Shown here piece by piece: positions 36,080 to 44,536 of a DNA stretch of 64,000 nucleotides. Location of the stretch: NCBI GenBank assembly GCA_016719485.1, contig JADJZB010000029.1, positions 298,892 through 362,891 on the forward strand, in the 5' to 3' direction. The notes under the pieces are model-generated. The model did no database searches. It had not been told where the DNA came from and was given only the letters and a program-made list of their open reading frames with translations. This DNA comes from Holophagales bacterium. GTDB lineage: Bacteria; Acidobacteriota; Thermoanaerobaculia; UBA5066. Numbering within the stretch: position 1 is the first letter of the stretch; each line of letters starts with the position of its first letter. Position numbers and translations under genes: made by a program.

Positions 36080-36916
36080 TCAGAGGAGGCCCGCGGCGAG
36101 GACCGCGATGCCGAGCAGCGCGGTGTAGACGATGAACGGCTGGAGCTTCATGGAGACGACGAGGCGCAGGAGGGCCGCGACCGCGACGTACCCGACGAGG
36201 GCGGCGACCACCATCCCCGAGAGGTAGACGCCGACGTGGCTGCCGGCCGTCACGAGGTGCCCGGTTGCGCGGTACTCGCTGACGTTCTCGACGAGGGCCG
36301 CGGCGAGGATCGTCGGAACCGAGAGAAGGAAGGCGTACTCGGCCGCCGCCCGCCGCGACAGTCCCGCAAAGAGGCCCATCGAGATCGTGTTCCCCGAGCG
36401 CGAGAGCCCCCGGAAGAGGGCGGAGAAGGACTGGAAGGCGCCGATCAGCACCGCGTCCCGCACGCGCATCTCCTCGAGCGACCGGCCTCCCTCGCCGCGC
36501 CTCGCGCCGACCGCCTGCGCTCCGGCGAGCAGGAGCGACGTGGCGAGAAGGGCCACGCCCATCCTCGGGAGGTTGTCCATCCCGTCGAGGGCGAACTGCT
36601 TCAGCGGAAGGGTCAGCGCCCCCGTGAGCCCGACGGAGACCGCGAGCATCAGGGCCATCTTCCAGGAGGCGCGCCGGGACGCCGGATCGCGCGACACCGC
36701 GCCGCGCAGCAGGCCGCCGATCTTCTCGCGGAAATAGACGACGACCGCGACGAGCGTCCCGACGTGGAGCATCACGTCGAAGAGGATTCCGGGCTGGGAG
36801 AAACCCGGCAGCAGCCTCTGGGCGAGGATGAGGTGGGCGCTCGAGGAGACCGGCAGGAACTCGGTCAGACCCTGCAAGGCCCCCAGCAGGATCGCCTGCC
36901 AGAACGTGACCGACAT
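36080..36916 (-). CDS. uppP: Undecaprenyl-diphosphatase UppP (BacA)
   Basis: The protein has 278 residues with about eight membrane segments. It recycles the lipid carrier of cell-wall synthesis by removing a phosphate from undecaprenyl diphosphate, and its over-production gives bacitracin resistance. The motifs LQGLTEFLPVSSSAHLIL (with Glu19) and FRGLSRSGNTISMGL form the active site. GISRSG is the common form of the latter; here it reads GLSRSG. It precedes ftsK by 5 bases. Confidence 0.97.
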   Translation of the reverse strand: MSVTFWQAILLGALQGLTEFLPVSSSAHLILAQRLLPGFSQPGILFDVMLHVGTLVAVVVYFREKIGGLLRGAVSRDPASRRASWKMALMLAVSVGLTGALTLPLKQFALDGMDNLPRMGVALLATSLLLAGAQAVGARRGEGGRSLEEMRVRDAVLIGAFQSFSALFRGLSRSGNTISMGLFAGLSRRAAAEYAFLLSVPTILAAALVENVSEYRATGHLVTAGSHVGVYLSGMVVAALVGYVAVAALLRLVVSMKLQPFIVYTALLGIAVLAAGLL

Positions 36917-36955
36917 CGACGAAGTTTAGCAGGGCAGGGGCTGCACCCTGCGCCG

Positions 36956-37765
36956 TCAGCGGCCCGGAGCGGTTCCGGGGCGCGGTCCGAGGAGGCGCGC
37001 CAGGCCGAGAAATGCCTCAGGTCCGAGCTCTTCCGCCCGTGCCGTCGGCAGGAGACCCGCCGCGGCCACCGCCGCCGCCGCGGCCTCGCGCCCCCACGCC
37101 GCGCCCAGGGCGTTCGTCAGCGTCTTGCGCCGCACCGCGAAGCCGGCCGACGCGACGGCGATCGCCGCCGCGGCCCCTTCGGGCGCTGCAGACGGGACGA
37201 GCTCGACCACGGAGGAGACGACCTTCGGCCGGGGCGTGAAGTCCCCCGGCGGGACGTCGAAGAGGCGCCTGGCTTTCGCGTGCAGCGCCACGTCGACCGA
37301 GAGAAAGCCGTAACCGTCGTCTCCGGGGCGGCCGCAGATCCGCTCCGCCACCTCGCGCTGCACCATCACCACGAGCCGCGAGAAGAGGTCCGGGCGGCGG
37401 GCGAAGGCCCGTACCATCGGCGTCGCAGACTCGTACGGCAGGTTCGCGACGAGGGGGACCGGTGGCGCCGCGCCCGCTTCGGCGAGAGCCACGGCCGGGT
37501 CGAAGCGCAGGGCATCCGCCTGGATCACCCGAAGCTCCTCGCAACCGAGCTCCGCCGTCAGCCGGCCGGCGAGGAGCCCGTCGATCTCCACCGCCAGGAC
37601 GCGGACCCCGCGCGAGAGGAGCGGGCGCGTGAGGGCGCCCCGGCCGGGACCGACCTCGAGGACCCAGCAGCCCGCCTCGGGGGCGAGCGCGTCGACAATC
37701 CGCCCCGCCGTCCGGGGGCTCGACAGGAAGTTCTGACCGAGCCGGGGTCTCCTTGACGGTCTCAC
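36956..37765 (-). CDS. rsmA: 16S rRNA adenine(1518/1519)-N6-dimethyltransferase RsmA (KsgA)
   Basis: The protein has 269 residues from the GTG of VRPSRRPRLGQNF; a GTG 17 codons upstream would run into the trxA leader and is less likely. The SAM motif VLEVGPGRGALT, ADALRFD and the substrate motif LVANLPYESATPMV are all in place, and FTPRPKVVSSVV is the conserved C-terminal segment. It dimethylates two adenosines in the 16S rRNA 3' hairpin. It diverges from trxA with 74 bases between starts. Confidence 0.95.
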   Translation of the reverse strand: MRPSRRPRLGQNFLSSPRTAGRIVDALAPEAGCWVLEVGPGRGALTRPLLSRGVRVLAVEIDGLLAGRLTAELGCEELRVIQADALRFDPAVALAEAGAAPPVPLVANLPYESATPMVRAFARRPDLFSRLVVMVQREVAERICGRPGDDGYGFLSVDVALHAKARRLFDVPPGDFTPRPKVVSSVVELVPSAAPEGAAAAIAVASAGFAVRRKTLTNALGAAWGREAAAAAVAAAGLLPTARAEELGPEAFLGLARLLGPRPGTAPGR

Positions 37766-37839
37766 GACTGCCAACCTACCATGCCCCCCGGCCGGCGCCC
37801 GAAGGGGTGCCGCCACGCTCCCAGAAGAGAGGAACCCAT

Positions 37840-38169
37840 ATGGCAGGAAACGTCCAGGAGTTCACCGCCGCGAGCTTCGACCAGGTGGTGCTCAAGAGCG
37901 ACAAGCCCGTTCTCGTCGATTTCTGGGCCGTCTGGTGCGGCCCGTGCCGCCAGGTGGCCCCTGTCGTCGAGGCCCTGGCCGGAAAATGGGGCGAGACGGT
38001 CAAGGTCGGCAAGGTCAACGTCGACGACCACCCGTCGATCGCCGAGAAGTACAACATCATGTCGATCCCGACACTGATTCTTTTCAAGGACGGCGCCGTC
38101 GTCGAGCGCGTCATCGGCTTCGCCTCCCAGGCCGCCCTCGAGCAGAAGTTCCAGCAGTACGTCGCCTGA
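37840..38169 (+). CDS. trxA: Thioredoxin
   Basis: The protein has 109 residues starting at MAGNVQEFTA with AGAGAGGAA upstream; an upstream ATG in frame is a poor choice because it has no ribosome-binding site. The redox site is WCGPC (C33, C36), preceded by VDFWA, and the cis-proline is in SIPTLILFKDG. It reduces disulfides in cytoplasmic proteins. A single-gene unit, convergent with the secreted protein at 38210. Confidence 0.97.
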   Translation: MAGNVQEFTAASFDQVVLKSDKPVLVDFWAVWCGPCRQVAPVVEALAGKWGETVKVGKVNVDDHPSIAEKYNIMSIPTLILFKDGAVVERVIGFASQAALEQKFQQYVA

Positions 38170-38179
38170 TTGCGCGCGA

Positions 38180-38204
38180 AGGGTCTGCCCTGCGGGCAGG
38201 CCCT
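38180..38204. terminator. Hairpin between trxA and the convergent gene
   Basis: An 11-base-pair stem with one G-T pair (38180-38190 and 38194-38204, loop TGC), starting 10 bases after the trxA stop. No T-tract. Confidence 0.6.
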
Positions 38205-38209
38205 CCGCG

Positions 38210-38611
38210 TCACGGCGTGCGCGGCGGCGGGGCCGCTGCGATCGGACCCGGCAGGATCTTCCGGGCGACCGGCCCCTCCGGGCCGTCGACGTAGAGGACC
38301 CTGACGCGATCGCCCTTCCGGACCTCCACTTCGATCCGGGTCTCGGCGTCGAGCCGGAAGACGCGACCGGTGGCGCCGACCTCGGCCAGGACGAGGTACT
38401 GCCCGGGGGTGATGTTCATGCACGCCCCCGCGGCGCGCAGGTACGGCTCCGGTGTCGGTGCCGGCGGGCCGTAGTAGGGCCGCTGCACCGGCGTGGGCAC
38501 GGGGCGCCTGGTCTTCTTCCGCTTCTTCGTCTTCGCGTCGGCCGGAGCCGGGATGAGGAGCGAGAGAAGGAGAAACGCCGCGGTCGCGAGGGGGAACGAG
38601 GGCCGGCGCAT
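38210..38611 (-). CDS. Secreted small protein, hypothetical
   Basis: The protein has 133 residues. The first 26 form a signal peptide (FPLATAAFLLLSLLIPAPADA), then a very basic stretch (KTKKRKKTRR), a proline-rich linker and a beta-rich end (GQYLVLAEVGATGRVFRLDA, RIEVEVRKGDRVRVLYVDG) that looks like a small all-beta domain. One cysteine is present. The family is not recognised. It diverges from the moxR operon with 150 bases between starts. Confidence 0.75.
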   Translation of the reverse strand: MRRPSFPLATAAFLLLSLLIPAPADAKTKKRKKTRRPVPTPVQRPYYGPPAPTPEPYLRAAGACMNITPGQYLVLAEVGATGRVFRLDAETRIEVEVRKGDRVRVLYVDGPEGPVARKILPGPIAAAPPPRTP

Positions 38612-38761
38612 CAGGCGGGCGAGGATAGCCGAGCCGCGCCGGAACGTCGCGGCACCAGCGTTGCTCTAAGAGGTCGGGTGCCGCTTCCGACACGCCGAAA
38701 CGGCAGCGCTCCGCCCGAGTAACGTCCGCCTGCGCGTCCCTTTGACGCGCCCCGAGGAACG

Positions 38762-39772
38762 ATGAGCATTGCCCCCACCGACGCGGCCGCCCTCACCGAG
38801 AGAATCCGGGAAAGCTCCCTCGCCGTCTCCGCCCTCCTTGCGGAGGTGCGAAAGGTCATCGTCGGCCAGCCCAAGATGGTCGAGCGGCTCGTCATAGGCC
38901 TCCTGGCCGACGGCCACGTCCTCCTCGAGGGGGTCCCGGGGCTCGCCAAGACGCTCGCCGTCCGGACCCTCGCCCGCGGGCTCGACGCGAGCTTCTCGCG
39001 CATCCAGTTCACGCCCGACCTGCTGCCGGCCGACCTCATCGGGACGCTCGTCTTCAATCCCAAGACCCAGGAGTTCGTCGCGCGGCGCGGGCCGGTCTTC
39101 GCCCACATCGTCCTCGCCGACGAGATCAACCGCGCCCCGGCCAAGGTCCAGTCGGCCCTCCTCGAAGCGATGCAGGAACGGCAGGTCACGATCGGCGACG
39201 AGACGATGCCGCTCCCGAAGCCGTTCCTCGTCCTGGCGACGCAGAACCCGATCGAGCAGGAGGGGACCTACCCGCTTCCCGAGGCGCAGATCGACCGCTT
39301 CCTGATGAAGCTCAGGGTCGGTTACCCGACGAAGGCCGAGGAGCGCCAGATCCTCGACCGGATGGGAGACGCGACGGAGACCCGCGCCTCGGCCACGGTC
39401 CGTCCCGTCCTGACGCCGGCCCAGATCGAAGGGCTCCAGCAGCTCGTCCGCGAGCTCTACGCCGACGAGCGGATCAAGGGCTACCTCGTCGAGCTCGTCG
39501 CGGCGACCCGCGAGCCGCGGGCTTACGGCCTGCCCGAGCTCGCCGACTTCGTCCAGTACGGCGCCTCTCCCCGAGCCACCCTCGCGCTCCTCTCGACCGC
39601 CCGCGCCCACGCCTTCCTCCAGGGCCGCGGGTACGTCATCCCCGAGGACGTCAAGGAAGTCGCCCCGGACGTCCTGCGCCACCGGGTCCTCCTCTCGTAC
39701 GAGGCCGAGGCGGAGAACGTCTCGAGCGACCAGGTCGTCTCCCGCATCCTCGAGCGGATCGAAGTTCCTTAG
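38762..39772 (+). CDS. MoxR-type AAA+ ATPase
   Basis: The protein has 336 residues. Walker A is GVPGLAKT near residue 60 and Walker B with the sensor is ADEINRAPAKVQSALLEAMQ near 120, both typical of MoxR. MoxR ATPases act as chaperones for vWA-domain partners, here encoded next. GAGGAACG precedes the ATG. First gene of the five-gene moxR-bat operon; 15 bases separate it from the DUF58 gene. Confidence 0.96.
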   Translation: MSIAPTDAAALTERIRESSLAVSALLAEVRKVIVGQPKMVERLVIGLLADGHVLLEGVPGLAKTLAVRTLARGLDASFSRIQFTPDLLPADLIGTLVFNPKTQEFVARRGPVFAHIVLADEINRAPAKVQSALLEAMQERQVTIGDETMPLPKPFLVLATQNPIEQEGTYPLPEAQIDRFLMKLRVGYPTKAEERQILDRMGDATETRASATVRPVLTPAQIEGLQQLVRELYADERIKGYLVELVAATREPRAYGLPELADFVQYGASPRATLALLSTARAHAFLQGRGYVIPEDVKEVAPDVLRHRVLLSYEAEAENVSSDQVVSRILERIEVP

Positions 39773-39787
39773 AGGGTTTCTTCCGCA

Positions 39788-40672
39788 ATGCTCCCCCGCG
39801 AGATCGTCAAGAAGATCCAGAGGATCCGGATCACGACGAACCGGCTCGTCGACGCCGGGCTCGGCGGGGAGTACCACTCCGTCTTCCGCGGGCGCGGCAT
39901 GGAGTTCTCGGAGGTCCGCGCCTACGTTCCCGGCGACGACGTGCGGGCCATCGACTGGAACGTCACGGCCCGGACCGGTGTCCCGCACGTGAAGAAGTTC
40001 GTCGAGGAGCGCGACCTCACCACCCTCCTCGTCGTCGACCTCTCCCGGTCGCAGGAGTTCGGCTCGCGATTCCTCACCAAGCGCGCCCTGATGGCCGAGC
40101 TCGCCGGCCTGCTGGCCTTCGCGGCCGTCAAGAACAACGACCGGGTCGGGGCCCTCCTCTTCACCGATCGCCTCGAGCGCTTCATCCCTCCCCGCAAGGG
40201 CTTCGACCACGCCCTCGCCATCCTGCGCGACGCCCTCGTCCAGCCGATGAAGGGGACGCGGACCGACCTCGCCCTCGCGCTGAAGACCGCCGCCTCGCTC
40301 CTCAAGCAGCGCGCCGTCGTCTTCGTCCTCTCCGACTTCCTCGCGGCCGACTACGAGAAGCCGCTGAAGATCCTGAGGCGCCGGCACGACGTCGTCGCCA
40401 TGCCGATCACCGACCCGCTCGAGACGGCCCTCCCGGCGCGCGGCCTCGTGAGGCTGCGCGACGCCGAGACCGGCCTGACGCGCGTCTTCGATGCCGGCGA
40501 CCCCGCCTTCCGCGCCGCGTGGCAGAAGCGCGGCCGCCCCTTCCCCGACCCGGCCGAGGTCTTCCGCTCGTCGGGCGTCGACTCGATCCCGCTCTCCACG
40601 GACGCCCCGTACGAGCGCGCGCTCGTTCGATTCTTCAAGGAGCGCGAGCGCAGGAGGTCGGCGGGCCGATGA
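39788..40672 (+). CDS. DUF58 protein
   Basis: The protein has 294 residues. RGMEFSEVRAYVPGDDVRAI followed by DWNVTARTG is the DUF58 signature, and VVDLSRSQEFG is a degenerate vWA metal site. It is always found with MoxR ATPases; the biochemical role is uncertain, probably assembly of envelope complexes. Its stop overlaps the start of the next gene. Confidence 0.95.
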   Translation: MLPREIVKKIQRIRITTNRLVDAGLGGEYHSVFRGRGMEFSEVRAYVPGDDVRAIDWNVTARTGVPHVKKFVEERDLTTLLVVDLSRSQEFGSRFLTKRALMAELAGLLAFAAVKNNDRVGALLFTDRLERFIPPRKGFDHALAILRDALVQPMKGTRTDLALALKTAASLLKQRAVVFVLSDFLAADYEKPLKILRRRHDVVAMPITDPLETALPARGLVRLRDAETGLTRVFDAGDPAFRAAWQKRGRPFPDPAEVFRSSGVDSIPLSTDAPYERALVRFFKERERRRSAGR

Positions 40673-41742
40673 GGCGGACACTCCTCCTCGCGTCCCTCCT
40701 CGGCCCGGTGCTCGCGGCGCCGCTCGCCGGTGCAGACGGCCGGCCCTCTCTCCCGGCCGCGACGATCCCCCCTCCGATCGTCGTCACGTCGACGGCCGAC
40801 CGGACGACGGTGGCCGTCGGCGAGCGGGTGACCGTCGTCTATTCCGCGAGGATCCCGGAAGGGGCGACGCTCGAGCTCGAGTCCCTCGTCTCCCCCGCCC
40901 GGCCCGAAGGGCAGTCGGCCACGGCGGGATTCGTCCTCGACTTCGAGCCCGTCGATCCTCTCGTCTCGGAGAAAGGGAAGGGGCGCACCGGCCTCGTCGA
41001 CGTGCGGCAGACGGTGAGGCTCGCCGCCTTCGTCCCGGGCGAGACGCGCGTCCCCGGCCCCGTCTTCTCCTACGAGGGACCCGACGGAACGAAGGCCGTC
41101 GTTCGCCCGCCCGAGGTCACGCTCACCGTCTCCTCGCGCCTGCCGGCCGACCAGGAGCCCGGACAGCTCGCTCCGAAGCCCGAGCGGCCCGTGCGCATCC
41201 CATCGCGCAGCCCCTGGTTCTGGGCCTCGATCGCCGCCGGCATCCTCGCCGTCGCGGCTCTCGTCCTCTGGCTCGTGAAACGGCGAAAGAAGAAGGGTGC
41301 GGCTCCCGCGGAGAGCGTCCCGCCGCCCCCGCCGCCCGACGTCGAGCTGGAGGCCGCGCTCGCCGCCCTCGCCGCCCGGGCCGCGTCGCTCGACGGTGAC
41401 GCGCGTCCTTTCTACACGGAGCTGACCCACGCGGCGAAGCGTTTCCTCGAGCGCCACCTCGGGCAGCCGGTCCTGGAGTGGACGACGTTCGAGACCGTCC
41501 GTCGCCTGCGCGAGGGCGGCACCGAGCCTCCGCGCGAAGTGGCGCTGCCGGAGCTCCTGACCGGCGCCGACCGGGTGAAGTTCGGCCGGGCGGGATCGAC
41601 CCGCGAGGACGCGGCCCGGGCGCTCGAGAACGCGCGCCACCTCCTGGCGTGGGGACGCGTGAGAATGGCCGCGCAGGCGGCCGCCGAGAAGGCCGCGGAG
41701 AAGGCCGCGGACAAGCCTGCCGGGAAGGGGGCGGGTCGATGA
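40669..41742 (+). CDS. Membrane-anchored Bat-operon protein of unknown function
   Basis: The protein has 357 residues from an ATG inside the previous stop (ATGA). It has a signal peptide (MRRTLLLASLLGPVLAAPLA), an Ig-like beta region (about 35-160), a membrane span near 182-200 followed by KRRKKK, and a cytoplasmic helical end. This layout (exported beta region, one TM, basic and helical tail) is typical of the small proteins that sit between DUF58 and BatA in such operons and resembles the BatD C-terminus. The Ala/Lys-rich last 20 residues (EKAAEKAAEKAADKPA) are repetitive. Confidence 0.85.
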   Translation: MRRTLLLASLLGPVLAAPLAGADGRPSLPAATIPPPIVVTSTADRTTVAVGERVTVVYSARIPEGATLELESLVSPARPEGQSATAGFVLDFEPVDPLVSEKGKGRTGLVDVRQTVRLAAFVPGETRVPGPVFSYEGPDGTKAVVRPPEVTLTVSSRLPADQEPGQLAPKPERPVRIPSRSPWFWASIAAGILAVAALVLWLVKRRKKKGAAPAESVPPPPPPDVELEAALAALAARAASLDGDARPFYTELTHAAKRFLERHLGQPVLEWTTFETVRRLREGGTEPPREVALPELLTGADRVKFGRAGSTREDAARALENARHLLAWGRVRMAAQAAAEKAAEKAADKPAGKGAGR

Positions 41743-42782
41743 GCCTCCTGGCCTCGCTCCTCCCGTCCGGTCTCTCCTTCCGCGACCCGCTCTTCCTCCT
41801 GCTCCTCGTCGCCCTCCCGATCGCGATCGCCTTTCGGATCATCCGCGAGCGCAGGGGCGACTCCGCCCTCGTCGTCCCGACGCTCGCCTTCGTGGCGCGC
41901 GTGAAGCCGGGCTGGCGCGTGAGGTTCCGGCACGTCCCGTTCGTCCTCGGCTGCCTCGGCTTCGCCGGGCTCGTCGTGGCGCTCGCCCGCCCCCGCGTCG
42001 GACTCGAGAGGACCGAGTCGTGGACCGAGGGCGTCGACATCATCGTCGCGCTCGACGCCTCGGGTTCCATGGCCGCCGAGGACTTCAAGCCGAAGAACCG
42101 GTTCTTCGTCGCCAAGGCCGCCACGCGCACCTTCGTCGAGGGGCGCCCGCAGGATCGCCTCGGCCTCATCGCCTTCGCCGGCCGGTCGCGGACCGTCGTC
42201 CCCCTGACGACCGACCGCGCGATGCTCCTCACCCGCCTCGCGGAGCTGAAGCTCGGCGACCAGGGAGACGGAACGGCGATCGGCATGGCCCTGGGAAACT
42301 CGCTCGCCCGGCTCGGAGCCTCGAAGGCGAAGTCGAAGGTGGTCGTCCTCGTGACCGACGGCGGGAACAACGCGGGGGAGATCGACCCCGACACGGCCGC
42401 AAACGTCGCGAAGGGGCTCGGCATCCGCGTCTACACGATCGGCGTCGGCACGGCCGGCGGCCCGGTGGAGATCCCGGTGCCGGTCCGGGACCCGGACACG
42501 GGGCGCGTCGTCGAGCGGCGGGTGATGGCACAGATCGACGTCGACGAGAAGCTCCTCGGCCGCATCGCCGAGACGACGGGCGGACGCTTCTTCCGCGCGA
42601 CCGACCCCGCCGGCCTCGCAGAGACCTACGCCGAGATCGACCGCCTGGAGAAGACCGAGGTGAAGACGACGACCTTCACGCGCTGGCGCGAGACGTTCCC
42701 CCGTGTCGCGATTCCCGCGGCCGCGCTCCTCGCCATGGCCGCCGGGCTCGCGCTCTTCGCCTTCCCGGTGGCCCCGCGATGA
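41739..42782 (+). CDS. batA: BatA-like vWA-domain membrane protein
   Basis: The protein has 347 residues. Two N-terminal membrane spans (about 15-33 and 66-84) and one at the end (about 322-345) flank a von Willebrand A domain with an intact metal site DASGS (106-110) and TDGGNNAGE. Members of the Bacteroides aerotolerance group work with MoxR; the exact role is unknown. The ATG overlaps the preceding stop and the stop overlaps the next ATG. Confidence 0.93.
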   Translation: MSLLASLLPSGLSFRDPLFLLLLVALPIAIAFRIIRERRGDSALVVPTLAFVARVKPGWRVRFRHVPFVLGCLGFAGLVVALARPRVGLERTESWTEGVDIIVALDASGSMAAEDFKPKNRFFVAKAATRTFVEGRPQDRLGLIAFAGRSRTVVPLTTDRAMLLTRLAELKLGDQGDGTAIGMALGNSLARLGASKAKSKVVVLVTDGGNNAGEIDPDTAANVAKGLGIRVYTIGVGTAGGPVEIPVPVRDPDTGRVVERRVMAQIDVDEKLLGRIAETTGGRFFRATDPAGLAETYAEIDRLEKTEVKTTTFTRWRETFPRVAIPAAALLAMAAGLALFAFPVAPR

Positions 42783-44536
42783 AGGACCTCTTCCTCGTTC
42801 CGTTCTGGCTCGGCGCGACGCTCGGCGCCGCGCTCCTGGCCGTCGTCGCCGCGTGGCTCTCGGCCCGTCGCAACCGCAGCCGGCGCGAGGGGCTCGTCGC
42901 CCCTGCCCTCGCGGAGAAGGCGGGTCTCCTCGCTCGCGACCGCTGGACTCCGTTCGCCGCGGCGCTCGCGGTGGTCGTCGTCCTCGGCGCGGGGCTCGCG
43001 CTCGCGCGTCCGCGCTGGGGCCTCGTCACGGAGACGGTGGAGCGCCGCGGGGCCGACGTCGCGATCGTCCTCGACACCTCCGCCTCGATGCGCGCGACCG
43101 ACGTCACCCCGTCGCGCTTCGTTCTCGCGCGCCAGGCGGCGCTCTCTCTCGTCGAGAAGCTCCCCGGTGACCGCCTCGCCCTCGTCGGCTGCGAGGGGGA
43201 GGCACAGGTCCTCGTCCCCCTCACGCTCGACTCCGCCGCCGTCGCCCTCTTCCTCGAGGCTCTCGAGCCGGGCATCGGCACGCTCCCCGGCACCTCGCTC
43301 GCGGCCGGGCTCGCCGCGGCTGCCGAGCTGATGCCCCCGGGCACGTCGGCCGGACGGCAGGTCGTCGTCCTCTCCGACGGCGAGGACCTCGAAGGGGGCG
43401 TCGACGAAGCGATCGCGAAGGCGAAGAGCGAAGGCATCGTCGTCCACACCGTCTTCGTCGGGGCCGAAGGGCGCGGCGCGCCCGTTCCCGAGGTCGACGT
43501 CTCCGGCAGGCCCACGGGCTTCAAGACGGAGGACGGGGCGCCGGTCCTCTCGCGTCCCGACCCCGCGCTCCTCCGCCGCCTCGCCGCGGAGACGGGGGGC
43601 AGCTTCAGCATCGTCCACCCCGGCCGGACCGACCTCGACGGCGTCGCCCGCGAGGTCGACAAGGCCGCGCGCCGCCCCCTGTCGGAGACCGTCGGCACGA
43701 ACCGCCAGGAGCGGTTCCAGCTTCCGCTCGGCGTCGCCGTGGCCGCTCTCGCGCTGCTCCTGGTCGGACCGCTCGGATTCCTCTTCCGGCGGACGCGGAG
43801 CGTTGCGGCCGGATTCCTGTCGGTCGCGCTCGCCCTGGCCTCCGGACCGCTGCGCGCACAGGGGGCACCGGCCGGCGTTTCCGCACCGGCCCTGGCCGCA
43901 CCCTCCTCAACGGCCCCGCCGGTTCCTCCCGCGCCCGCCTCGCTGAAGGAGCGGATCCTCTCGCGCCCCCCCTTCACCACCGCCCGCGGCGAGGCGCTCG
44001 CCGGAAAGAAGGCTCTCGACGAGAAGCGCGTGGAGGAGGCCATCGGCCGCTTCGCGCGGGAGGCGGTGCTCGCCCCGAAGGACCCGTCGGGGGCCTACAA
44101 CCTGGGCACGGCCCTGTCGGTCGCGGGCCGGGGCGAGGAGGCCCTCGCGGCGCTGAAGAAGGCGAAGGGAGCCTCCCGCGGAGACCTCGCCGCCGACGCG
44201 TCCTTCAACTCCGGCAACGTCCTCCTCTCGGGCCAGCAGTGGGAGGCCGCCGCGGCCGCCTATCGCGACGCGCTCCGGGCGCGCCCCGGCGAGGCCGACG
44301 CGGCCTGGAACTACGAGCTCGCGCTCCGGCGCCTCGAGCAGCAGAAGAAACAGCAACAGCAGCAGAAACAGGGCGGTCAGCCGCCGCCGAAGAAGGACGA
44401 CTTCGAGAAGAAGGCGAAGATGAGCCGCGACAAGGCCGAGCAGCTCCTCCAGGCCATCGCCCGAAACGACCTCGAAGAGCAGCGGAAGAAGGTCGCCGAG
44501 CAGAAGAAGCAGCGCCGCGCCGGGAGGGACTGGTGA
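42779..44536 (+). CDS. BatB-like vWA protein fused to a TPR (BatC-like) domain
   Basis: The protein has 585 residues. N-terminal membrane spans, then a vWA domain with DTSAS at 99-103 and SDGEDLEGG, a further membrane segment near 320-340, then tetratricopeptide helices from about 420 to 530 (AYNLGTALSVAGRGEEALAA and SFNSGNVLLSGQQWEAAAA) and a Gln/Lys-rich tail beginning QQKKQQQQQKQ. In other bacteria BatB and the TPR protein BatC are separate genes; here they are one. Coupled by overlaps on both sides. Confidence 0.92.
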   Translation: MKDLFLVPFWLGATLGAALLAVVAAWLSARRNRSRREGLVAPALAEKAGLLARDRWTPFAAALAVVVVLGAGLALARPRWGLVTETVERRGADVAIVLDTSASMRATDVTPSRFVLARQAALSLVEKLPGDRLALVGCEGEAQVLVPLTLDSAAVALFLEALEPGIGTLPGTSLAAGLAAAAELMPPGTSAGRQVVVLSDGEDLEGGVDEAIAKAKSEGIVVHTVFVGAEGRGAPVPEVDVSGRPTGFKTEDGAPVLSRPDPALLRRLAAETGGSFSIVHPGRTDLDGVAREVDKAARRPLSETVGTNRQERFQLPLGVAVAALALLLVGPLGFLFRRTRSVAAGFLSVALALASGPLRAQGAPAGVSAPALAAPSSTAPPVPPAPASLKERILSRPPFTTARGEALAGKKALDEKRVEEAIGRFAREAVLAPKDPSGAYNLGTALSVAGRGEEALAALKKAKGASRGDLAADASFNSGNVLLSGQQWEAAAAAYRDALRARPGEADAAWNYELALRRLEQQKKQQQQQKQGGQPPPKKDDFEKKAKMSRDKAEQLLQAIARNDLEEQRKKVAEQKKQRRAGRDW

